Source of the DNA: Nothophaeocryptopus gaeumannii
Taxonomy: Eukaryota; Ascomycota; Dothideomycetes; Mycosphaerellales; Mycosphaerellaceae
Direction: 5' to 3'
NCBI GenBank assembly: GCA_031771865.1
Contig: JASISA010000022.1
Location: forward strand, 186,001 to 250,000
DNA: 64,000 nt
Shown: one piece after another, positions 54,672-64,000 of the stretch
How the letters are laid out: every line of letters starts with the position of its first letter
Numbering within the stretch: the first letter of the stretch is position 1
The notes under the pieces: generated by a model
Seen by the model: the letters and a program-made list of their open reading frames with translations, nothing else
Databases searched by the model: none
What the model was told of the DNA's origin: nothing
Position numbers and translations under genes: made by a program

Positions 54672-57600
54672 TCACAGGTCGAATTCTCGATAGCCCTCCA
54701 ATAGCCCATCTGCAGTCTTAGTCACGACCGACCATATAGGGGCGAACTTCCTCTGCTCGTCAAAAGCGGGTATGACGCCAGGCAGATTGATATCATCCCA
54801 CGCGCACCACGCCCGCCCTCTTTGCGCAGCGGCCGATTGATCGTTCCAAGTAACGTTGACGTGGAAAGTCTTCTCGAACTCCCGACTGAACAAGAGGATC
54901 TCGCTGCTCTCAGTTGGATCGGCCGGTGCTGGATCTTGATCATTGGCTCCTCCAGCGATTGATATCTTCGAAACACGATTCTCAAATGACAACCCGCAAA
55001 TCTTCGTATTCCGTCCTCGCAAGGCGAACACTGCGCTGCTATTGTGACGTGAGATCTCAAGATCAAGCCAGTTCCGGTACATAGACTGCCGTGTCGCATT
55101 CCCTGATGGCGCAACATTCGGTGACAGGCCACGCCAGGAGCAACTGACAAGGCCTTTCCGGTTCGGCATGGAAGCATCACCGCAAGCCACGACCTCCCCA
55201 GCAGCACTTGGCATCTGATCAACGACTTGCTGAACGTAGCCGTCGATTCCAGTCGCGGTCACGTAGTTGGTGCCATTGTCTAGGTCGATGCGCTGCGCGA
55301 AGTAATATTTCATGCGCGCGTCTCTTGAAAAGGGTTGAGCAAGCAAGTTGTAGACGAGACAAGCTGCAAATACAATGAACATGAAGCTCGGTATGTGGTA
55401 CTAGAGCCGCAAAGAGAGAAAGTCAGCGAGACATCTTGACAAAGTGAAAATCGAGAATGCCCGATATACTCACAGTAAATCGATGTAGAAACGGCGTTAG
55501 TGGAAGTAGAAGAAGAATGGTGAGTAATGCAAGTAGCAAGTAGAGGGGAAGGACAGCGCTTCCGTCGGCAGGCGTTTGATGTGTAGCAGACGTCAAGAGC
55601 AGCAAGATCTGCCCGACGACGATCACATTGATTGGCACTAGGACAAGGTACTGTAGCACCCAAGTCCACTGCGGCAGAGAGCTAGACCAGGCCTGTTCAT
55701 CTTCATAAGGTCCACGCGACATTGCGTGGCTTCCGCCCTCGGATTCTTCTCCTTTGCTTCGATGATGGCGGCGGAAGCCAGTGAAAGTGTGGTGATCGTC
55801 GGGTCCTGTAATAGTCGTTGAGAGAAGTGACGAGCGCTCTGTAGGCTCTGTGTCTTCGTGATCATCTCCGCCAGGTCTGGCCAATGATCTGCTTTGAGGC
55901 CGCACTGACAGAGCGTCGTCTTGTGGCCCCAGGACATGCTTGACGTAAATCGATATGCTTGGAAGGAAGAAGAGCTCCATGTGTGAGATTAGCAATGCCA
56001 CAAATGCCGACGCATTGTAGAATACAAAGACGTAGCCACTCGCGATTTGGAGTCGACGTTCTCCGACTGCTGCAAACCCCAAGCAAATCCAACTTAAGCC
56101 GTAGACGAAGCACACCCCAAAGGCTCGCTGCAGAGCCGATGGTCGAACATGAGCTGCTCCTGCCAGGATCAGCCACGCGATTGCGAGCCATCCGGAAAAC
56201 AGCATGGCCAGAACTGCGTACTCAGAGCTGTACAAAATGTAAGGGTTGGCTTTGTTCACCAGAAACGCGAGCATAACAAGAGTACCAGAGGCAACAATGA
56301 CCGCAATAAATGACCTGAATAAGCCCCTCCGCCCATGCAATCTGACGGCTTCGTCGTCATCGCTGGAGCGGAGGAAACGCTTGCCTGCAAAAATGTACCA
56401 CTTGTCGTTCTTGCGTATTATGATTCCCAGAAGGATTAGTAGGATTGGTCCGGCCACAAGCAGCGTGACGGAGAGGGCGAAGAGTGTATCGATCTGGCCT
56501 ACGGCAAAAGCTCGACCAAGCAGATCGAAGTAGAAGGCTTGAGTACCCTTTTTGTTGTCAACACCGCCGCTTTCGTCAAGGAAGCTTTCCAAATCATTGC
56601 CAGAGTGTGCGGTGAGTTCCTGTACTGTTGCGAGCGCTGAAGAGAGCATGTGCCACAGACTGTCCGGCGAGGTGTTTTGGGCATTATCTCGATCGGTATG
56701 ATAGCGAGCTCGAGATTCATAGAAGGCGACGTCCAGGCCACGCATGCCGAGATCTTCCGTGAAGATTGTGTAGTCCGTTCCAGATCTGATGAAGCCTCGG
56801 CTGAAGCCGTCATTGCTGATCGAGGTGCCAAAAGGATATGGACTACTCGCATACGCTCTGGTAACCTCTGCGTCTGTGCTCCGAAACAGCGTCGCTCTTC
56901 CACCGGCACCAGCACCCTCGAGGTTCATGAAAGTGCGCGGAAGCTGGGAAACTGGGTGACGAACATAATTCCTTGCGCCGTACAACCCGTTCTCTTCGCC
57001 GTTGTTCAGAAGAGCGACGAGGCCTCTGCGAGGTTGATGTTTAGAGAAGGACGATACGAGCTGAAGGACGGTCACCACGCCGATACCGTCGTCCGTCGCA
57101 CCTAGACCCGAGGAGACACTGTCATAATGTGCGTTTATCAAAACGCCACTGGACCCATCGTAGGGCTCTGTGCCTTTCCACCAGTCACCCTCCTTGTCAT
57201 CTGTGCCTGGACGAGGGAGACAGAAGTTAGTCACATTCTCTGTGATGTTGAGAGGCTCCTCTCTCGCTCAAAGGCACTCACCGCGAATGTACACGATGAG
57301 ATTGGTGCTTTCCCCATAGACCGTCCGAGCGCCGAGTACAGACGTGAAGTTGGAGGTGTCGTTGGCGAAGATTGTCACGGGTGCAGGGTTCTCGTCGGTG
57401 TCTATGAAGCCATGATCGCCCGTGTACACCGTTTTGTGCCGCACGTTGTTGTCGAGCAAGATCTGGGCAAGCCTGTGCAGTAAGAATTGTCGGACTTCTT
57501 CATTACGCCGACTACCCCTGAATGCACGAAACGACAAGTAGATCAGCATGTGGCCGGACTTCAGGTCGCTGATGAGCCTCCTCACCAAGGGTGGTAGCCA

Positions 57601-57827
57601 TCCGTGAGCACTTGCAGATCCCGCCAGGCCTGTGTGATGTTCACTCCCGGGTAAGCAGCCGCCACTGCTGTCGCTGGCGGCGCACGCGGCACATCGAGAT
57701 GCACCCAGAGCAGGACAGCAATAATGGCAGTGTAGATGACTGAGGCCAGCAGTGTCGTCTGTATTGGAAGGAATGCCAACGGGTTCCACGACCTTCGTGG
57801 CCCTGGCTCCGCCATCCTTAAACGCAA
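54672..57827 (-). CDS. PFF1: Vacuolar membrane protease Pff1-like (M28 zinc metallopeptidase)
   Basis: Exons 57827-57586, 57517-57282, 57206-55474 and 55400-54672 encode 979 residues, the family's usual length. A first transmembrane helix at about 22-42 precedes the lumenal M28 domain. Zinc-site residues are H186 (NAHYDSV), D198 (TDDGIG), E230/E231 (NNGEENGL), E256 (NLEGAG) and H329 (YHTDRD). Joins restore HPW-GSRRNEE, YIRG-TDDKEG and HRFT-YHIPSF. About eight further hydrophobic helices follow, with a polar loop around ERSSLLST, and a C-terminal lumenal domain with glycosylation sequons. The yeast protein is a multispanning vacuolar peptidase of poorly known substrate. The start could be Met1 or Met5. 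Confidence 0.95.
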
Positions 57828-58484
57828 GGTCTAATCGCGTGCGCTCCGCCCTACCTCCAGTGAGCAGTAGCCTGCCACGCCTTCATTTGCGTGTCGAGAT
57901 GTTGTTGCGCTACGTCTGTAGAATGAAGCAAAAAGTAGAGGGTCAGTTAGGCTCTACCCTCGTTCAGCTCTCGTGGCGATATCAATGTACATGGATGTCG
58001 CTTCGTCTCGCGGCCTGGGCGCGGTCCCACCCATGGCGACAGCCGATGACAACATCATCCTTGCCGAACCCGTTGAGACGTAGCTCAGATGCGAAGGCAT
58101 CGATTGCACGGATGCTCCAAATCAATTCACCTCGAACAAGTCAGCCCGCATACTTCAAGGATACAGGATACTTCAGTCGGTCATGCCGCTACTTAATCCA
58201 TTTACTCTCAGATTTGTGTCAACGAACACACTGAGTTTAAAAGACTTGATGCATTGTGCTGTATGCGTACGAAATGCATGTCGACGTAAGAACAGCTCTA
58301 ACACTCCGCTACAACGCCGCGCAGTAATCATGGGTATCTTTTATTCCGCACACAATGGCGGTGGGCTCACCGTCCCAGCATCGCCTTTAACGCTCCGCCT
58401 TCGAAAACACGCATGCCCTCATGTCGCCACGCCGCAAAGAAAAGCAACGGCAGTTGCCGACAATGCACGCGCTACGCCTTTGCC
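57828..58484. other. Intergenic region, promoter of PFF1
   Basis: 657 bp between two minus-strand genes. Plus-strand frames of 102-167 codons here extend into the antisense of the regulator gene and are shadows. No repeat is seen. Confidence 0.5.
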
Positions 58485-61418
58485 TTACTGACTCTGATAC
58501 ATGTTACCCATCATAAGTTCGGTACCGCCAAAAAGCTCAGCGACGTTAATGTTTTGCAGATTGTCCTGGAATGCTTGCTGTCCGGGCCAGCCGTTGGGCA
58601 ACTGCATGGCCGGTGTCTCACCATTAGGTTGACCATTGCTATAGTGCGTTTGTTGGATATAGCTCAAATTCCGTTGTGCAGCCTGCTGCTGCTGCTGCCG
58701 TTGTTCGATGTACGGTGGAAGTGTGAAGAACTGGGCCTCAATGTTCTCGTCGCGTCCACGAGCCGGTGTCGAAGCATGGTTGTGATTATCTACGCTGCCA
58801 TAGCCAGTGTTTCCGACAAATGCGGCTTTGGCGTATTGCTGGTTATTTTCAAAAGTCGTCAGTGGCTGGTTTGGGTAGGTGAAAGGCTCGTCCGCTGTAG
58901 GAAACATCATCGTTGACAAGTCGGTCAGCTGTGGATTGGTGAAATTGGGCGGTAGTGTGTACTGTTGTACGCCGCTGGTCATTGGGTGAGAGACACTTCT
59001 CTGGCCCATGTTGGAAACAGTACTTGGATCATAAGGCCCAGAGTTTGAACTTTGTGGTCCATAGGGAGATGGGCCTGACCATGAGCTATCGTATGGTGAA
59101 GCTGCTCCAGATACGCCATTGGAAAGTTCCTTTGGAAAAGTGTTTGCTCGCTTGGAAGCACCACCATGGCCCTCTAGACTTGTCGCCGCGATGTCGGAGT
59201 GACTCCTCGAAGTCGAAGTATTTGGATACTGCTGCTGCGGCCCTTGGTCGTGAGTTCTCTTCTTGCTCATGCTTGGATTTTGCTGACCGTCTCGCATCCA
59301 TGCCGGCAGTCTCTGAAAGACGATATTGAGCGTGGCGGTACAGCGGTCTGCTGCCATACTACGGGAGGCAAGTGAAGCCAGGACGTCTCTGCCTTCAATG
59401 GCATCTTTCATGACCGCCTCGGTCGTTGGATTATCAGGGTTCTCTGCCGCGAAATAGACTAAGGCCAAGATGGAAAAGAATGTCGTATACATGATGAACC
59501 AGAACGCGCCGTTGAGCAGGCCTTTCTGCTTCATCTGAGAAGCGATGTGAACAATGTTGCGCGAGACATTGACAAAAGACGCGGCGCAGGCGTATGCCCT
59601 CTGGTCAACAGGTTTGGATCGCTTCTCCATGGCCGTATAATGTAGGAATGGACGGTATAACAGCACTTGCGCATGGGCGTAGGACAAACGCAGCAACTGC
59701 TGAATCCGCGCATATCGGGCAGGCGCCTCGCACGGTGCTAGTATCGGTGGCAGACTGTTCTTCCACTCTTCCAGCTTGCCCTCAATTTCTCGGATAGTGG
59801 AGAATGATACCGAGTACGATTTATCCCCAGAATTCTGCGGGCTCTGCACCTTGATAGGGTAAATCTTGCGGACAATCTTTTGCAAGATCTGTACTAATCG
59901 TGTGTGTGCATTGAAAGCAGTCATGAGGGGAACTTCACCTTCTGGCATGGGCAAAATTCCATCCTTCGTGATGTACTCATCGTCCACTTCGGCAGGAAAC
60001 TCTTGGTCGATATCTTCATCGCTTAGCGTTTGAGGTAAACCGAGCATGGCACCGACGTATATGTCCATCTTGCGAACGATCCAGAACACCCTTTTGCGAG
60101 TCTCGGCCTCAACGGGATCAAACCTGCCTGCGGCAGCTCGATGCAAGCCCATTCTCAGAGCAGACCGTAGGGCCACGCCAACGTAGGCATAGCACTGCGA
60201 CATCTTGGCAGAAGACTGCAAAAACAGTATCATGAAGACCACAGCTTGTATGGACGAGAGATCCCTGCAGTCTGCGATGTCCATCAATTGGCGAGCAGTA
60301 CGGAAGTACCCGAAGCCCTGCTGAATGGCGGTTTCGTAGCCATCGCGATCGAGCAAACTGTTATCGTCCTTTCCGAACAGGCTTCCAAGCGCTGTGGCAC
60401 TGTAGAAAAGCGGGAGGAATTTGCTGTCATCATTGCTGTAGTGCTCGGCCGCGGTGCTGTAGATACGTTCAAAACTCTCCCAGAACGTCGGCTGATGTAC
60501 CATCCGTAGCAGCGCAGCAGCATCGTTGATCGCGTACATGCAAAGTTGGCGCGCGATCTCCTTCGGCGGAAGATCCGTAGTTGTAGGGGACATTTCACCC
60601 ATGGGGGACTCCGCAATGGACCTCGGCGAGTCCAGCATCTGCGACATCGGCCTCGTTTTGATAAAGGGCGTAGCCACAGTGTCCGGACCCATTAGATCAC
60701 CGAGTTGCTCTCTCATGCGTCTCACGAAGCTCAACCCTGACGAATGGCCGTGATAGTCCCAATGACCAGTTTCGTCCATGTCCAACTGCGCCACTGCACG
60801 AACCATGGACTCTAGGCTAGTATCAGATTTCTTGTCTGCGCTTGGGGCGGAAGCCGGGCGTGCATCAGCCATGGCGTCAGTTGCTGCTGCAGGATTGCCT
60901 TTCCCCGGTGCCCCAGGAATCCAACCCTGCGCCACAGCAGCGTCGATGCCAGGATCGTTCAAGTCGAGGTTGGGAATCAATATATGTAATAGCGTCTCGG
61001 CGCGGTGAACGCGATGCTCAAGATTCTCGACGTACTGTGGTGCGGGGTTCCTCCGTCGATTGGAGGGTTGATCGTAGCTGCATTCTAGGAGGCCAATTCA
61101 ATACTTCGGTCCACCACCTCAATGATCAGTATAAGTGTGGATGAACATACCATAACTGTATACGGTGCAGTGGGTGCAGGGCTGCTTGCCATCACATTTG
61201 ATTTTTTTCCTTCTGCACTCATCACAAGCGCGAGTGACCCGACGTCGCTTTTGAGGTGGCAGATGTGGTTTTACAGCAGGAGCATTCTTGCCCGCAGCGG
61301 CGTCGGATGGGTTGGTAGGAGAGGTTTGGCCAGACTCCAGCTTCACATCGTGTTCGTCGACGCCGGAGTCAATGTCACTGGTGTGATTGTCGTACTCGTC
61401 GGGGGAGGCATACTCCAT
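58485..61418 (-). CDS. Zn2Cys6 transcription factor with fungal-trans domain (Hal9/Asg1-like zinc cluster)
   Basis: Exons 61418-61151 and 61084-58485 (66-bp intron, gtatgt...cctag) encode 955 residues. The zinc cluster is C65, C68, C75, C81, C84 and C91 ([20 protein letters not shown], then [13 protein letters not shown]), CX2CX6CX5CX2CX6C. The intron separates the fifth and sixth Cys. A linker [20 protein letters not shown] leads to a coiled coil. The fungal-trans regulatory domain spans about 230-600, with [32 protein letters not shown] and LPPILAP landmarks. The tail is Gln/Asn/Pro-rich. The cluster sequence resembles the yeast Hal9/Tbs1/Asg1 group, but orthology is not proven. Targets are unknown. 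An upstream non-ATG extension of the frame suggests that a further 5' exon is possible. Confidence 0.9.
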
Positions 61419-61725
61419 GATTGGCCCTGTGGAATGGATTGGCGCAGCGCTTGCGGTGGTCTTAGTTGTGCCACCTCCGGGAGAGTAGCTGTAGTCGAGC
61501 AGATAGACACGAGATCAGGGACAAGGTGCAACAGCGTACAGCAGTATCGAACATGGAAGGCGGTATCAACTCGGAACGTGTGCTCGGCGACGGCAAAAAC
61601 CAGCAAAGGTACTCCGGAGTAGAGGGCCTAATGGACGGATATTCAAAGAAGAATTACTATGTGATGACGTCCCAAACCGCGGCTTGGCGGACGGCGTTAG
61701 TTTGCTGCAATGTCACGTTGAAGAC

Positions 61726-61757
61726 GTGCCAGTGCGAGTGCCAGTGCGAGTGCCAGT
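61726..61757. repeat. 12-bp tandem repeat (gtgccagtgcga)
   Basis: Two full units and most of a third, exact copies, about 310 bp upstream of the regulator's ATG. Confidence 0.85.
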
Positions 61758-61945
61758 ACTAGAGTGGTGCAGTGCCCCGTTGCAGCAGAGGAGGGTTCAG
61801 CCTTGCGGCGATCCGAGAGACAAAGTTGTGGAGCTCCGTGTGGCAACAGGAACCGGGCCACCAGACCAGGCGGCCAAGCCAGCGAGCGTCCGGCCTTGTT
61901 GAGCCGACGAGCGTGCTGTGCAAAGTAATGGAGGCACTGTCGCTG

Positions 61946-62010
61946 GCATGCAGCAACGACGGGGCATGCAGCAACGACGGCGGCGGCGGTGGTGGTGGTG
62001 GTGATGGCGG
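61946..62010. repeat. 17-bp direct repeat followed by (cgg)n/(tgg)n triplets
   Basis: gcatgcagcaacgacgg occurs twice in a row, then cggcggcgg passes into tggtggtggtgg. Confidence 0.85.
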
Positions 62011-62320
62011 TCTGGACGCGCGGACGTGGGCGTGGACGTCGTGTGCTCTATCTGTGCGTTGTGCGTTGTGCGTTGTGCCGTGGGCGGCGCTGAAGGACGG
62101 CCTGAAGGTAAGGTACACGATGTAGTAGGGGAGGGCAGAGATGATGCATTGAGCACAGGAGGTACCTGGCTTTTGGCACGAGGAGTCGTAATCAATACCA
62201 CTGACACATTTGGCGAGCTTCCGCGTTAGGGTGCAGTGGTTAGGACCAGAAATGACGCTGCTCGGGCATTCTGTTTCTTAAGTCCACCGAATGGCTGATG
62301 ATGATGATCCGAGCTCGCTG

Positions 62321-62367
62321 CCACCAGAGCCACCAGAGCCACCAGAACCACCAGAACCACCAGAACC
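62321..62367. repeat. 9-bp tandem repeat (ccaccagag/ccaccagaa)
   Basis: Five units: two ending gag, then three ending gaa. The reverse strand would encode Gly-Gly-Ser/Val-Leu-Val repeats in chance frames. Confidence 0.85.
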
Positions 62368-64000
62368 CTCCTGGAACTCACATTGGCGTCTCCTCGTCTG
62401 CCAGTGTCTGCTACTCTGCCACCAGTAGTACCACTGTGTCTGTACAGTATGCACATGTATGCACATATACAGTCATAGAAGTACGAGGTCAGGCCTGTTG
62501 CTCTCAAGCATTATTGTCCTTCGTCCTTGTTTGACTAGCATGCTCTATCGACCCTCAAATGGCGCAATAGGCGGCTAGCATCTGTCGGCAGTCGCAAACC
62601 ATATTGCTTGTGTCATCTGCTGGACTCCATTGACCTCAGTTGCCAACGTACGGAACAACCTTGAACGTCCGAACGCATCTTCAGAGGGACGTCACAGCGA
62701 CGGCAGTTCGATTTTGCTTGGCCTTCTCAGCTACGCTACTATCCATTTTTATGCAAATCCAATGGCGCTCTCTGAGAGCGGGAACCCCATCCCTAACAGG
62801 TACTTGCATAGGCTGCTACATCGCAGCTAACAGCAACACCAAGATCCAGAGTTGCATTCCCAGAACCTCAGATGGCCGGCAGAAGTTATGCTCCTCCCTG
62901 CTTGGCTCATTAACCTACTCATAAAGCGGGCCATCATTTCTTTGCGAGTTTACTAGTCTATGGGATGGGACGGCAAGTCCGTACCTACAGACGGAAACGA
63001 GCCGCGCAGTCTAACTACGCAATGAACCTGCCAGTGTATGATGTGGCAGATAATGTAACCCTGTTCGGAACCGAAATACTCGCTTCGCTTTCGCGGCCGA
63101 CCCGTCGGCATTTCGCAGTTTTCTTTGCCACAGACCGATTCACACTTCAGGTGCAACACTAGATGCGACGATACGCGGGCTCGCTTTCTAGCGGAGCGGC
63201 CGCTTCCTGCATATTCGTGGCGACGCGCTGCCATACACGTAATCCACAGCTCCATGCTTTTCTCAGGGAGTCTGTAGCGCTTCCAAACCCTCCACATTCC
63301 GCGCGCCAATGATTCATGCCTTATACGAACGCAAAGGATGTGCACGATTATCGTCTATTTCTGCACCACTTTCACACTCTTCCCACCCTCTCACTACTCC
63401 TTGTTCCGCGGCGGAAAAGCTTAGCTCGATCCGAATCCGAGCAACAGTGCGACAGGCTCCACTCATTGTCCTGGGTCCTCAGATTAATTGGGTACAGACA
63501 GAAACTCAGGAGGCGCTCCACCTGCCAGTGCCTTGATGAGTCAGCGGACTGGCAGACGGAAGCTCCATCTCAACTCGCGTTGGCAACATGCATCTTGAGA
63601 CGCAAATATCAATGATCGATGAGCGTTGCGACTGAGATTATTCAGGTACTACCTCCTGCGGCATCATGACCTGGCGCACCTGCCAACTGCACGTTGGCTC
63701 CGTCGCCTAGCATTGTGGTCAAAACAATATATGATCTGGATCTTGGTAGCAAGATGGAACATCAAGACCGAGAAGGCTGATACGGGACGCAATTTGGCCT
63801 TACAATACACGGCCAGGCTTCAAGAGGCCCTTTGAGAAATGGCTGTTGTATTGAATCTGCTTTCATCATAACGATTGAACAATGCACGGAAATACAGAAC
63901 TGACAGCTAATAGGGTCAAGAACGCTCGAGGCAGTATTGGTAAATTTCACATGTACAGATTTCTGCCTTACGGCCTGAACACCTCGGAGATCCTTCCGTG

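Larger units (their letters stand above)
61419..64000. other. Repeat-rich non-coding region at the right edge
   Basis: 2.6 kb upstream of the Zn2Cys6 regulator. Several short tandem repeats occur between 61726 and 62367. The remaining frames (up to 166 codons) are composed of repeat-encoded or unfamiliar peptides. From 62600 to 64000 I see nothing that supports a gene or RNA. Confidence 0.5.

Noticed and set aside
61797..62207. Minus- and plus-strand frames of 117-136 codons around the tandem repeats
   Set aside because: Their products are mostly translated repeats (poly-His, poly-Pro, poly-Gly); no independent evidence.
1..64000. CRISPR arrays, bacterial insertion sequences, operons and Shine-Dalgarno sites
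   Set aside because: The sequence is eukaryotic (spliced fungal genes); no regularly spaced repeats of CRISPR type were seen.

Overview
The window is nuclear DNA of a filamentous ascomycete, most likely a Dothideomycete of the Mycosphaerella/Cladosporium type. Genes are split by short introns (45-130 bp) with GT...CTAAC-like...AG signals. The families are fungal ones: RGS-LOV photoreceptor, Zn2Cys6 factors, vacuolar M28 protease, Nto1 PHD protein and a fungal GT31-like transferase. One AT-rich block looks mutated by RIP, and one gene holds a pair of near-identical introns like the introner-like elements known from this class. The lineage is inferred from gene content, not from a marker gene.

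Left part (1-22 kb), densely coding: the 3' part of a FUSC/DUF2421-type membrane protein (+), a monoglyceride-lipase-like hydrolase (+), a GT31-like glycosyltransferase (-), the NuA3 subunit Nto1 (-) divergent from cystinosin (+), a four-exon RGS-LOV blue-light receptor (+), a short-chain dehydrogenase (-) divergent from a five-exon orphan (+), and an AP180/CALM clathrin adaptor (+).

Middle (22-46 kb): 4 kb without a clear gene, a Gln-rich Zn2Cys6 factor (+), another sparse 2.4 kb, a zinc alcohol dehydrogenase (-) divergent from DNA topoisomerase III (+), an unresolved plus-strand locus, a membrane-anchored histidine acid phosphatase (-) and a RIP-like relic. A run of five minus-strand genes follows: kinase, alpha/beta hydrolase, SDR with a probable GC-AG intron, mitochondrial P-loop ATPase and quinone oxidoreductase.

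Right part (46-64 kb): about 6.7 kb with only ambiguous coding signals, then a glyoxalase-like gene holding the twin introns around a 13-nt microexon, the vacuolar membrane protease Pff1 and a 955-residue Zn2Cys6 regulator, all on the minus strand. The last 2.6 kb is non-coding and rich in short tandem repeats.

The genes are mainly housekeeping or regulatory. There is no PKS, NRPS or other backbone gene, so no secondary-metabolite cluster is claimed. Exon joins were built by eye from splice signals, frame continuity and family similarity. No RNA evidence was available.
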